Source of the DNA: Hyunsoonleella aestuarii
GTDB lineage: Bacteria; Bacteroidota; Bacteroidia; Flavobacteriales; Flavobacteriaceae
Direction: 5' to 3'
Length of the DNA stretch: 64,000 nucleotides
NCBI RefSeq assembly: GCF_006148925.1
Contig: NZ_VAWB01000003.1
Span: 186,001-250,000 of the forward strand
The notes beneath the pieces were generated by a model. The model was not told where the DNA came from, made no database searches, and saw nothing but the letters and a program-made list of their open reading frames with translations. Position 1 is the stretch's first letter, and the number at the start of each line of letters is the position of its first letter. The translations under genes and the position numbers were made by a program. Shown piece by piece: positions 1 through 8,939 of the stretch.

Positions 1-630
1 AACAATATGTAATTGTTTAAAATTGGTCTCATCAATTAGCAATAATTGTTTATTCTTTATTTCAAATAAAGCTCCAGAGTCTTGAATCAAAGCCCGATTT
101 TTAGATTCAAACAGCACCTTAAAGCCTCTAATAGCCCCCATGGATTCAATATCATTCGTCTCAGGGTTATAAATATGTATTTGCTGAAATGTTTGAAATA
201 AAATCTTGTTATCAATTTCTTCTATTCTTGAAAAAACAGGGAGTAAAAAATCATCCTTTTCTGGTTGTTTAAAAAATAAACTTGTATACTCTAAAATACC
301 TTTGCTATTTTCGGACCAATAGCCAAAACCGCCGTGTCCAGACGTATAGATGTGCCCATCATCTTTATACAAAATAGCTCGTAAATCAGACTCTAATCCA
401 GAAGCATAATTTTTCCAACGTATTCCATCATATACCAACAACCCTTTTCGTGTAGCAAAATACATTTCTCCCTTACCTCCTTGCGAAATATCAAATATTT
501 CTAAATCACTTATTGTTTCTGCCTCCGTGAAATTTTTAATAAATGGTATCCCTGAAGTATTTTGCAATTGAGCCAATAATGAATTATGAACAAATAGTAA
601 GCCTAAACAAACTAATTCTACATATCTCAT
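1..630 (-). CDS. Two-component-regulator propeller sensor protein, N-terminal part (runs off left edge)
   Basis: Only the first 210 codons are in the window. The ATG at 630 opens a hydrophobic signal peptide (LVCLGLLFVHNSLLAQ), followed by short repeats such as GEMYFATRKGLLVYDG and GHIYTSGHGGFGYW. These are typical of the periplasmic two-component-regulator propeller that forms the sensor half of Bacteroidota carbohydrate regulators. The cytoplasmic output domain lies outside the window, so it could be a hybrid histidine kinase or a Y_Y_Y/LuxR-type regulator. It sits downstream of the phosphohexomutase gene on the same strand, separated by about 165 nt, and may be a second regulator of the PUL or the start of an unrelated unit. 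Confidence 0.7.
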   Translation of the reverse strand, partial: MRYVELVCLGLLFVHNSLLAQLQNTSGIPFIKNFTEAETISDLEIFDISQGGKGEMYFATRKGLLVYDGIRWKNYASGLESDLRAILYKDDGHIYTSGHGGFGYWSENSKGILEYTSLFFKQPEKDDFLLPVFSRIEEIDNKILFQTFQQIHIYNPETNDIESMGAIRGFKVLFESKNRALIQDSGALFEIKNKQLLLIDETNFKQLHIV

Positions 631-719
631 TTTGACTTTTAATCTATTTAAAACCATATAACAAAGTAAGGCCTCCTTGAAGTTTAAAGGATAATAAATT
701 TAATCAAATATAATTATAT

Positions 720-765
720 CTATAAAACCATATATTATAAAACAGCATAACTTTTATATGGTGTT
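720..765 (-). terminator. Weak possible hairpin downstream of the phosphohexomutase gene
   Basis: An 8-bp inverted repeat (ACCATATA at 727-734, TATATGGT at 755-762) lies downstream of the mutase stop on the minus strand and is followed by a short T-rich run. The loop of 20 nt is long and the stem is AT-rich, so this is only a weak candidate. Confidence 0.25.
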
Positions 766-796
766 GCAAACTTGAGTATTTGCCTAAAAAACTTCA

Positions 797-2518
797 TTAA
801 ATAAGTTTCATGTCTTTTAAAATGGTTTCTACTTTGGAATCTAAAGCTCCTTCAAGAGTTTTGAATTCTGAAACAGATTTTAAAGTATCATTTACACTTA
901 CATAGAATTTTATTTTAGGTTCAGTTCCACTTGGTCTTAATGCTACTTTACTACCATCTTCTGTGTAATAAATAAGCACATTAGATTTTGGAATATCCAG
1001 TGCACTTTCTTCTCCTGTAAGCATATTTTTTGAAGTTGATAATTGATAGTCTTCTATTTTAACAACTTTAGAACCGTTTACTATACTAAGTGGGTTTTCT
1101 CTGGCATCCACCATCATTTGTTTTATTTCTTCAGCACCTTCAATGCCTTTTTTGGTTAGTGATACTAACTTTTCTTTATAACAACCATGCTCTACATAGA
1201 GTTTAATAAGTTCTTGGTAAACAGAACTACCTTGGGATTTGGCTTGAGCAGCAATTTCTACAGCTAAAAGTGTTGAGGTAACGGAGTCTTTATCTCTTAC
1301 AAAGTCGCCTACCATAAAACCAAAACTTTCTTCACCACCACCAATAAAGTCTAATTCCGGGTAGTCTTTAATAAGTTTAGCTATCCATTTAAAACCTGTT
1401 AAAACTATTTTACTATCCACACTATAAGCATTAGCCATTTTAGAAAGCATAGGTGTTGAAACTATGGTTGAGGCAATAAATTCTTTCCCTTGAATTTTTC
1501 CTTGTGCTTTCCATTGCTTTAAAAGAAAATCGGTCATCATAACCATGGTTTGATTTCCGTTTAAAAGCACTAATTCATTATTAAGGTCTCTAACGGCTAC
1601 ACCAAGTCTGTCACAATCCGGATCGGTACCAATAACAATATCAGCATCAACTTTATCAGCTAATTCTAAGGCCATTTTCAAGGCAGCTGGTTCTTCCGGG
1701 TTTGGAGATTCTACCGTAGGGAAATCACCATCTGGAGTTTCTTGTTCCTTTACTATGTGTACATTTTTATATCCGGCACGTTTTAACGTCTCAGGAACCG
1801 CAGTGATAGAAGTACCATGAAGCGACGTGAAAACAATATTAATAGTATCCTTTGCTTCTTGAGGTGTATTTAAACTACCATTTTTTACTGAAGCCTCAAT
1901 AAAAACGTTATCAATATCAGCACTGATAAAATTGATTAAACCATCATTAGCTTCAAATTTAATGTCGGCATAGTCTAAATCATTAATAGTATTTATAACG
2001 GCTTCGTCATGTGGAGGCACCAATTGTCCACCATCTTGCCAATATACTTTATACCCGTTATATTCTGGTGGATTATGTGAGGCCGTTAACACGATACCGC
2101 AATGACAATTTAAATGTCTAACAGCAAATGATAATTCTGGTGTAGGGCGTAAATCTTCAAAAAGAAATACTTCAATACAGTTAGCCGAAAACACATCTGC
2201 TACAACTTTAGCTAATGTTTTACTGTTGTGTCTGCAATCATAGGCAATAACTGTTTTAAGTTTTTCGCCTGGGAAAGACGTTTTTAAATAATTACTTAAA
2301 CCTTGAGTACTTTTACCTAAAGTATATTTATTTATTCTGTTGGTACCAACACCCATAACACCACGCATACCGCCTGTACCAAATTCTAAATCTTTGTAAA
2401 AGCTTTCTTGAATGTCTTTTGGATTGTTAGCAATACTATCTTTAATAAATTGCTGAGTGTCTTCATCAAAAGTTGGGGTTAACCATGTGTTTATACGGTC
2501 TAAAATTTTTTGATCCAT
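797..2518 (-). CDS. Phospho-sugar mutase (phosphoglucomutase/phosphomannomutase family)
   Basis: Cytoplasmic alpha-D-phosphohexomutase of 573 aa, interconverting hexose 1- and 6-phosphates. The four family signatures are intact: the phosphoserine loop TASHNPP (Ser147), the metal loop GTDPDCDR (Asp299, 301, 303), the sugar-binding GGEESFGF (about 393-400), and the phosphate-binding RPSGTEPK (about 528-535). The length matches PgcA-type enzymes. It follows the FGE gene by 35 nt on the same strand, so it is probably co-transcribed with the end of the PUL. With GH130 and ManA in the same locus, conversion of mannose 1-phosphate to mannose 6-phosphate is a reasonable inference. The sequence alone cannot separate glucose from mannose preference, and it could be the general housekeeping mutase. 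Confidence 0.93.
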   Translation of the reverse strand: MDQKILDRINTWLTPTFDEDTQQFIKDSIANNPKDIQESFYKDLEFGTGGMRGVMGVGTNRINKYTLGKSTQGLSNYLKTSFPGEKLKTVIAYDCRHNSKTLAKVVADVFSANCIEVFLFEDLRPTPELSFAVRHLNCHCGIVLTASHNPPEYNGYKVYWQDGGQLVPPHDEAVINTINDLDYADIKFEANDGLINFISADIDNVFIEASVKNGSLNTPQEAKDTINIVFTSLHGTSITAVPETLKRAGYKNVHIVKEQETPDGDFPTVESPNPEEPAALKMALELADKVDADIVIGTDPDCDRLGVAVRDLNNELVLLNGNQTMVMMTDFLLKQWKAQGKIQGKEFIASTIVSTPMLSKMANAYSVDSKIVLTGFKWIAKLIKDYPELDFIGGGEESFGFMVGDFVRDKDSVTSTLLAVEIAAQAKSQGSSVYQELIKLYVEHGCYKEKLVSLTKKGIEGAEEIKQMMVDARENPLSIVNGSKVVKIEDYQLSTSKNMLTGEESALDIPKSNVLIYYTEDGSKVALRPSGTEPKIKFYVSVNDTLKSVSEFKTLEGALDSKVETILKDMKLI

Positions 2519-2553
2519 TTGGAATATTTATTTTTTATATATTAATTACTATT

Positions 2554-3612
2554 TTATTTATGTAAATCAAGTACTGTTCTAAACCCTAAATGTTCCATAG
2601 AAGAATCCATACTAGTGGCCATACGAGCAGAAACCCTATAACTTGCACAATAGGAGTCACTGCATAAAAAAGAACCTCCTTTAATAACCTTTTCCATATT
2701 GTAGGGATTATTAGGATTATAATGTTCTGTTGCTCCCCCTGGGTTATCAGCTATAGTATTGCTATTAAAAAGCTTTTGGTAATAATTAAGATTGTACCAA
2801 TCACTGGTCCATTCCCAAACATTTCCAGAAACGTCATATAATCCATACTTGTTTGGGCTATATGAACCTACAGGAGCTAATCTTTCATAGCCATCTAGCT
2901 TTAAGTTCTTTACGGGAAATTCACCTTCCCAAGTGTTTGCATTTTTATGAAGCATGTCCTTATTATTTCCCCAAAAGTAAATTGTATTATGTACACCGCC
3001 TCTAGCTGCATATTCCCATTCGGCCTCTGTAGGTAACCTTCTACCTGCCCATTGACAGTAAGCTTGGGTATCTTCAAATGAAACATGAACTACAGGGTAG
3101 TTATCTTTATTAGTTATAGTACTTCCTTTACCGCTAGGGTTTTTCCAATTTGCTCCTATTGTCCAATGCCACCACTGTGAAAAATCATAAAGGTTAGGAA
3201 CAGTTGATTTTGTTTTTTTAAAGGTTAAAGAACCAGGTTGTAATATGGAGTCATGTGGTTTTGGTGTTCCCTCTGGAACTTGCAATTTCATATCTTCCCA
3301 ATCTATGGCTCTTTCTGCTGTTGTAATATAACCGGTCTCTTCTACGAATTTTGCAAACTGTTTATTGGTAACCTCCATTACATCCATAAAAAACCCATCT
3401 ACTTTAACTGTGTGCCTTGGTTTTTCATGATGCATTGTCATATTATCATTACTTGTTGCTCCCTGTTCAAATACTCCTCCAGGTATCCAAACCATACCAT
3501 CTGGAGCTTTAGCATGTGAATTATCTTCATTTATTTTAGTCCTAGTATCTTTACAGCTTACTATGAAAAGAGTTAAAATACATATTAGGTTATACCTAGT
3601 AATCCATTTCAT
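2554..3612 (-). CDS. Formylglycine-generating enzyme (sulfatase maturase), lipoprotein
   Basis: SUMF1/FGE-family protein of 352 aa that should oxidise the active-site cysteine of sulfatases to formylglycine using O2 and copper. The FGE-sulfatase domain begins at about residue 38 (GMVWIPGG) and includes RRLPTEAEWEYAARGG (191-206), VSGNVWEWTSDWY (261-273) and the C-terminal GGSFLCSDSYCASYR. Cys317 and Cys322 have the C-x4-C spacing of the catalytic pair of human FGE, so this is a likely active enzyme rather than a non-catalytic family member. The N-terminus is a lipoprotein signal (FIVSC, Cys20), which puts it in the periplasm. Its ATG overlaps the stop of the upstream esterase by 4 nt. All five sulfatases here have the cysteine-type motif it would act on. 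Confidence 0.9.
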   Translation of the reverse strand: MKWITRYNLICILTLFIVSCKDTRTKINEDNSHAKAPDGMVWIPGGVFEQGATSNDNMTMHHEKPRHTVKVDGFFMDVMEVTNKQFAKFVEETGYITTAERAIDWEDMKLQVPEGTPKPHDSILQPGSLTFKKTKSTVPNLYDFSQWWHWTIGANWKNPSGKGSTITNKDNYPVVHVSFEDTQAYCQWAGRRLPTEAEWEYAARGGVHNTIYFWGNNKDMLHKNANTWEGEFPVKNLKLDGYERLAPVGSYSPNKYGLYDVSGNVWEWTSDWYNLNYYQKLFNSNTIADNPGGATEHYNPNNPYNMEKVIKGGSFLCSDSYCASYRVSARMATSMDSSMEHLGFRTVLDLHK

Positions 3613-4478
3613 AATAGTTGAGTTTCAGTAAAGGTCTTTAATTTACTCCAAGTATCTAGTAATTCTGTTCCTCCCCAACCATGACCCGCATCAGGATAAA
3701 GTGTGTAATCATTATTTACATTTAGTGAATTTAATTTATCTCTTAAATTAGTTCCCTGACTAACTGGTATTAAAGGGTCTTGACCTCCATAAAAATGAAT
3801 TGTTGGAGGTGAAGTTGTTTTAGCTTGATGAACAGGACTTACTTCCTCTAAAAAAGAGATTGTAGTATTTACACCATAAGAATCTAACAACTCTTGCAGT
3901 ATAGGATTTGTATTATTCAAATACGCAGGATCCGTAAAATTTGTTGGTCCCACTATAGAAGCAACCATTTTTACATTATTATCAATATCGAAACTATAGC
4001 TCCATAGTAGTGACAAATGACCACCAGCACTAATCCCGAGAAACCCATATTCATTAGAAATCACATAGTCATCTTTCTTTGATTTTAAATCATCTACAAT
4101 TGTTGTTATATCATTTATTTGCATTGGATAGGGTGGATTGTCCTCATCGGATAATCTATAATTAATATTTACAAGCGCTACCTCTGGAAAATCAACTTTA
4201 TAAAGATTAATTAATGGCAACATGCTACTTTTGTCACCAGAATTCCAGCCACCTCCATGAACTAGTATTATCACTTTGGTGTCCTCATTTCTCCCTTCTG
4301 GAAGATAAATATCGTATGTTTGATTACTACTTTCACCATAAGATAAATTTAATAATTCCTTATAATCAAGCAACTCATTTTCGCTGATGCTATTTGTTAA
4401 ATCACCTTCTTCAGTACAAGATGCAATAATTAATAATAATGTTAGTAATAAACTATGTTTTAAAATATTCATTTGCAT
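3609..4478 (-). CDS. Alpha/beta-hydrolase esterase, lipoprotein
   Basis: Predicted serine esterase of 289 aa with a lipoprotein signal (LLIIASC, Cys21). The alpha/beta-hydrolase parts are in order: oxyanion motif HGGGW (about 74-78), nucleophile GISAGG (Ser150), an Asp in GGQDPLIP and a late His in DAGHGWGG. This layout is that of the HSL/BD-FAE-like acyl esterases that remove acetyl or aroyl groups from polysaccharides. The stop overlaps the FGE start (ATGA), so the two are translationally coupled. Its probable job in this locus is removing ester substituents from the sulfated glycan, but the acyl group cannot be read from the sequence. Confidence 0.8.
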   Translation of the reverse strand: MQMNILKHSLLLTLLLIIASCTEEGDLTNSISENELLDYKELLNLSYGESSNQTYDIYLPEGRNEDTKVIILVHGGGWNSGDKSSMLPLINLYKVDFPEVALVNINYRLSDEDNPPYPMQINDITTIVDDLKSKKDDYVISNEYGFLGISAGGHLSLLWSYSFDIDNNVKMVASIVGPTNFTDPAYLNNTNPILQELLDSYGVNTTISFLEEVSPVHQAKTTSPPTIHFYGGQDPLIPVSQGTNLRDKLNSLNVNNDYTLYPDAGHGWGGTELLDTWSKLKTFTETQLL

Positions 4479-4712
4479 TATTAAATAAATTTAAGGACTC
4501 ACTTGGTTATATTCAAAGTACTATAATTAAGTATTGAAATGTTAAGAAAACCTTGAGTTTATAAGGTCTAAAATTTTTCTTTAAATTTTAACATACATAA
4601 ATTTTTATATGCTTAATCTTTGTTGCAACTAAATGTTAATAAAAGAAAATTTAGCACCAATAATACTGATATTGTCCCTAGTATACTCATCATAATAGTT
4701 TTGCTATTTTTA

Positions 4713-6773
4713 TTATCTCTTCAATGTGAAATGCCCCTTGTAAATCTTATTTTTACTTGGTCTATTAACCACAAACCAATATCCATCAGTGGGCATAATG
4801 GCTCCGTTAAATGTACCATCCCAACCTGTGGAGTTTTGGTCAAAAGCTTTTAATAGTTTACCGTACCTATCAAATATTTGGATTGAAATACTGGGCTCGG
4901 TTTCAGCAAAACGAATATTCCATAAGTCATGCACACCATCACCATTGGGGGTAAAAAATTTTGGGTAGTCCAATAGATATACTTCTTCCTCTAAAACGCC
5001 ACAACCATTTGAATCCCTTATATAAATGATGTAGTCTCCCGAAGATAAATTGTCGAACCTATTGCTACTCTGATAGTTTTCATTATCCAATGAATACTCA
5101 TATTGTCCTATCCCTTCCGCTTGAATAATTATTGAATTGTTGTTTCGGGTCCAATCTACAGTGTCTATTTGAATTGATTTAGGCATTCCCGATTCAATTA
5201 CCCTAATATCTAATGATGATTCACAAAAAACAGAACTACCTGAATAGCTGTCAAAAACGGTAATTTTGTAACTCCCGGGTGTATCGATTGTAATTTCTGA
5301 TTTTGTTTCACCAGTAGACCATAAATAAGCATCGTGAGTTGTGTTAAGGGATAATTTTATAGGCTGTGCATCACAAATAAAGTACTCTGTTTGCATTTCA
5401 ATTTTTGGGTTATCAAAAATCTCTACTTGGGTGGTTAAATTATATGTATTGGCCATAGAAATTATGGTTGCATTAACGGTATAAACCCCGGAAAACTCAT
5501 AGACATGTTCCGGGCTTTGTACATTAGAGGTAACGCCATCTCCAAAATCCCAATTAATTTCATCAATGGGTTCATCAGTATCTATTTTAAAGCTATTAAC
5601 ATTTCCGAGGCAAACATTATTGGCTTCTATTTTAGCAACAAAAAAGGATTGTATAAATGGTGGCAAGCCAAAAATAGTAATCCTTCTATTTAGGCTTAGA
5701 CCTTGATTGTTATAATTGCATGCAAAACCTATCGTGTTTGGATATTCGATAACATCTAAATACGATGATACTGTGTTAGATATATACAGTTTTCTATCTA
5801 TTGCAAGCTGTATTGCCGATAATATATCACTACCAGAATATATAATGGTACTAGAATCCAATATACTTTGCTTATCTGAATTGGATAAATCAAATTGATA
5901 TAGCTTAGAGGATGAATTATTCAGATTTACATCTGAAACATAAAGTACTTTGCTATTTGGTGAAAACTCTATGCCGTAAGCACCTGTTTTCTGTTCTTTA
6001 CCAAACACATTATCAATAGTAATTGGCTTAGTCAATATTCCTGTATTAGCGTCAAAATCAAATATTTCTACTACGCTATCAATATTCCATTTGGCCAAAG
6101 CCACTTTTTTACCATTGGGTGATGCCTTCATATAACCAATACTATTTCCTGCATCCCCATTATGTATACTGCCAACACTCGATATAACAGGACTAGTGGA
6201 GACACCAGATTCTGTTATCCTGTAAGACAGAAAATTAGCATTGTTCCATGCATGGGCAATTACCCAAAAGTCCAGACCATTTGCATGCTGTACTGCCGTA
6301 ATTTTCTCTGTACTAGGTGTTGTCAATAAAACATTCTTGACATTAGTAATGGCTCCTTTTCCATTATCTAGATTCATATCTACTTCTGAATACCTAAGAC
6401 CATCATTACCTGCAGTAGCAGCTACGGTAAATATGTAATATATTGAATTTGACTTAGGCTTGGGTACAATAATAGCCGATTGTGAACTCGAAGGATCTCC
6501 CAATAAACTTTGACCGTTAAGCATCACGTTATGATTTCTATTCCAAACCGTAATACCATCTGTATAAAATAAAAGTTCTCCTTTATTGTTTGAGATTGTG
6601 GCACATCCCTCATTAGTGTCAAGTCTACCATTTAACAATGCTTGAGGACCAGGTTCTGTAAAACTCACACCAGCTTTTTTACCAAAATACCAGTTAGCAG
6701 CTTCTTTTTGGCCATAGGCAATAGTAGCATACAACAATATGCAAATACAGATATTGAACCGAAACATTGACAT
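4713..6773 (-). CDS. T9SS type B surface protein with propeller-like N-terminus and PKD domain
   Basis: Secreted protein of 686 aa with a signal peptide ending near AYGQ (residue 22). Residues of about 25-370 start with NWYFGKKAGVSF and carry repeats of propeller type (LLFYTDGITVWNR). A PKD domain follows at about 385-455 (INWDFGDGVTS, then HVYEFSGVYTV), then an Ig-like segment with LWSTGETKSEI. The C-terminus (about 605-686: FFTPNGDGVHDLW, IFDRYGKLL, GWDGTFNG, YWF) is the gliding-motility-associated T9SS type B sorting domain, so the protein should be exported to the cell surface. It is a shorter paralog of the protein at 59227-62592. It lies inside the PUL strand block but after a terminator, so it probably has its own promoter. 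No catalytic function is visible. Confidence 0.85.
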   Translation of the reverse strand: MSMFRFNICICILLYATIAYGQKEAANWYFGKKAGVSFTEPGPQALLNGRLDTNEGCATISNNKGELLFYTDGITVWNRNHNVMLNGQSLLGDPSSSQSAIIVPKPKSNSIYYIFTVAATAGNDGLRYSEVDMNLDNGKGAITNVKNVLLTTPSTEKITAVQHANGLDFWVIAHAWNNANFLSYRITESGVSTSPVISSVGSIHNGDAGNSIGYMKASPNGKKVALAKWNIDSVVEIFDFDANTGILTKPITIDNVFGKEQKTGAYGIEFSPNSKVLYVSDVNLNNSSSKLYQFDLSNSDKQSILDSSTIIYSGSDILSAIQLAIDRKLYISNTVSSYLDVIEYPNTIGFACNYNNQGLSLNRRITIFGLPPFIQSFFVAKIEANNVCLGNVNSFKIDTDEPIDEINWDFGDGVTSNVQSPEHVYEFSGVYTVNATIISMANTYNLTTQVEIFDNPKIEMQTEYFICDAQPIKLSLNTTHDAYLWSTGETKSEITIDTPGSYKITVFDSYSGSSVFCESSLDIRVIESGMPKSIQIDTVDWTRNNNSIIIQAEGIGQYEYSLDNENYQSSNRFDNLSSGDYIIYIRDSNGCGVLEEEVYLLDYPKFFTPNGDGVHDLWNIRFAETEPSISIQIFDRYGKLLKAFDQNSTGWDGTFNGAIMPTDGYWFVVNRPSKNKIYKGHFTLKR

Positions 6774-6869
6774 TAAAAGTTTGAGAGTGTATTATATACC
6801 TTTTAATTAAAGAGAACCAATGATTAATCTTATAAGTTTTGCAATTGTTTGTAAGCAACTAATTTGCAC

Positions 6870-6936
6870 AAAAAAGAGAGCCCATTAACCTATACTTAGT
6901 ACAACTAAATATTAAATTTATAAGGTTAATGGGGCT
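6870..6936 (-). terminator. Rho-independent terminator after the beta-helix gene
   Basis: Arms CCCATTAACCT (6881-6891) and AGGTTAATGGG (within 6923-6934) pair over 11 bp, plus flanking bases. In the minus-strand direction the hairpin is followed by six T's (A's at 6870-6875). It lies just past the stop of the beta-helix gene and probably ends the SusC/D transcript. Confidence 0.8.
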
Positions 6937-6960
6937 ATATCTCTAACAACTAAACTAAAA

Positions 6961-8481
6961 CTACTTTACTATAAGACGCTTTGTTATTTTAAAATTATTC
7001 TCATCTAATATTGAAATTAAATGAACGCCTCTTGCTAAGTCTGACACATCAATTTCATCTTGATTATATACTACTTTTTCTAAAGCTCCAAGAACAGAAT
7101 ATACCCTAAGCTCTTTAATGCTATTTACACCATCAATCTTAACAAACTCTTGAGCAGGGTTTGGAAATAATTTAACAGAAACTCTATTAAATTCATCGAT
7201 GCTTAATGATAAAGTACCTCCATTTTCATAGGCACCAGCATCATTTGTGCTTTCTCTTAAATACCCTCTTTGATCTATGGCTGGTATAGCAACTCCTGTA
7301 GCAGCAGTACAATAATCATCTGCTGTACTAGACTCTGCTATTGTAATAACCTGAGTTTTACCACCTTCATCAGATAAAGTGCCTGATAAACCTGCTTGGT
7401 TAGCTGTTCTGCCTTTTTGGTTATTTTTTGCTGCTTCATCGATGATGGCTAATGAACCTGCTGCTCCTTCTAGACCACCAAGAATACAGTTTACCATATT
7501 GGTTAAATTAGCATTGGCAAAATTTATAGCTTTTGTAGCTACATCGTCACCAAATGAAACTATAATAGAATTAAAAGCACTAAAATTAGTTGTAACTCCA
7601 GCTGGTCCTGTAAAACGGAATCCACTTTTAGTAAGATTAACGTGCGAGTTGTTATATACTGTAGCATGTACTAAATTCAAGTTAATATTCCCAAGTCCTG
7701 CTGTCGCTCCTACATATTGTGCTACTTTACACCAAACAGCTCCTCCACCGGCTCCACTACCTGCACTCGTGGCATTGTTATTGGATATGGTGCTATTTTC
7801 AATATTAACATCGATAGTATAATCATCTCCAAAATCTTTATTTCCGTTGATATAGATTGCGCCACCATTTCTACCTGTATTACTATCTACCAAAGACTGC
7901 TTTACATTTACAGTACAATTTATAGCCGCTCCATTATTAGGCGCTGCTATAATACCACCACCATCTAAAGTTGATGTATTATTCTTTACTGTACATTCAA
8001 TAACATCTGCATTTGTACCTGCAAAACTTAAACCACCACCATTTTTTGCGGTGTAATTATCCTCAATTATTAAATTCTTTAATGTTATTAGACCTGTAAC
8101 TTTGTCAACATTAATTCCACCACCATTATTGGCATCATTTCCATATCTAATTCCAAGGTTTTCTATAGTAATGGTAAGGGCACCTTCACCTACGCTTATA
8201 ACTCTACTACCCGTTCCGTCTGAAGATGCAGAAGCTGCAGCTTGAATAATATCTGTTGTTGGGTCTGTTCCTCTAAGAGTAATACTTTTATCAAAAGAAA
8301 TTGGCTCTGTATGTACTCCTGTAATTAATATAACATCTCCGTCATTTGATGCCGTTATAGCGTCTGTAATTGTTGCATAGGGATTCCCTGTATAAGGATC
8401 TCCTTGAATATTTACGGTTTGCGCTGTAAGTACTGCTGTAAATACAGCTAGTAATAAAAAAGTAATTGTTTGTTTCATCAT
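6961..8481 (-). CDS. Parallel beta-helix surface protein with T9SS type A sorting tail
   Basis: Secreted protein of 506 aa: signal peptide (about 1-20, ending LTAQ), a right-handed beta-helix region at about 25-400 with repeated NGGGI/NGGGL turns (NNGGGINV, KNGGGLSFAG, LDGGGIIA, RNGGAIYI), and a C-terminal T9SS type A tail at about 430-506 (VKLFPNPAQEFVKI, then LRVYSVLGA, ending KRLIVK). Beta-helix proteins of this type include polysaccharide lyases, but the turns here look like the generic choice-of-anchor/POMP-like repeat and no lyase catalytic site was recognised. It is 13 nt from the next gene on the same strand and is followed by a strong terminator, so it appears to be the last gene of the SusC/D operon. 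Glycan binding or a new depolymerase are both possible. Confidence 0.75.
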   Translation of the reverse strand: MMKQTITFLLLAVFTAVLTAQTVNIQGDPYTGNPYATITDAITASNDGDVILITGVHTEPISFDKSITLRGTDPTTDIIQAAASASSDGTGSRVISVGEGALTITIENLGIRYGNDANNGGGINVDKVTGLITLKNLIIEDNYTAKNGGGLSFAGTNADVIECTVKNNTSTLDGGGIIAAPNNGAAINCTVNVKQSLVDSNTGRNGGAIYINGNKDFGDDYTIDVNIENSTISNNNATSAGSGAGGGAVWCKVAQYVGATAGLGNINLNLVHATVYNNSHVNLTKSGFRFTGPAGVTTNFSAFNSIIVSFGDDVATKAINFANANLTNMVNCILGGLEGAAGSLAIIDEAAKNNQKGRTANQAGLSGTLSDEGGKTQVITIAESSTADDYCTAATGVAIPAIDQRGYLRESTNDAGAYENGGTLSLSIDEFNRVSVKLFPNPAQEFVKIDGVNSIKELRVYSVLGALEKVVYNQDEIDVSDLARGVHLISILDENNFKITKRLIVK

Positions 8482-8494
8482 ATTTAGTTTTTAG

Positions 8495-8824
8495 TTAATT
8501 ATTTTTTTTATGGGACTTCCATTTTTTTAAACTATCCATACCCAAATAGTCCTTTAATTGGTTATAAACTTTACTTCCCAATTTATTAAGCTTTTGCTTT
8601 TTAACTTCTGGTTGGTTAGCATATTCCTTTTTAATAGCCTCTCCTTCTTTGAAGCGTTCTAATTGAATTTTGTAAATAGCTTTAGATTCTTGTTTATCTA
8701 AGGATAAGACCTCGGTCATTTCATTAGCAATTTTCTTTGCCTTTTTTTCTGGTTTTACTTGTGCATTTACTCCAAGAGCAATAAAAAAAGTCATACATGC
8801 TAATAGCAATTTTAATTTCCTCAT
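8495..8824 (-). CDS. Small secreted basic protein, function unknown
   Basis: The start is placed at the ATG at 8824 because it opens directly into a signal peptide (MRKLKLLLACMTFFIALGVNAQ); an in-frame ATG 18 codons earlier would add an unusual leader. The mature part of about 88 aa is helical, highly charged and lysine-rich (KPEKKAKKIANEMTEVLSL, KKQKLNKLGSKVYNQLKDYLG). This recalls small periplasmic helical proteins of the Spy/CpxP kind, but no family motif is clear. It lies between a sulfatase and the beta-helix gene on the same strand, so it is probably co-transcribed with the PUL. I do not recognise it and assign no function. Confidence 0.6.
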   Translation of the reverse strand: MRKLKLLLACMTFFIALGVNAQVKPEKKAKKIANEMTEVLSLDKQESKAIYKIQLERFKEGEAIKKEYANQPEVKKQKLNKLGSKVYNQLKDYLGMDSLKKWKSHKKNN

Positions 8825-8939
8825 TATCAATATTTTTAATTTATAGATTATTGTTCCTGCAAGATATTTACAAGACAAAAAAAAGAGGTTTTAATGCTGT
8901 TCATAAAGGTTGAACATCTAACCATATAGGACGAAATGC

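Noticed and set aside
7379-7822. 147-codon plus-strand open frame inside the beta-helix gene
   Set aside because: It lies entirely antisense to a protein with a signal peptide, repeats and T9SS tail; the translation is low-complexity and has no motif.
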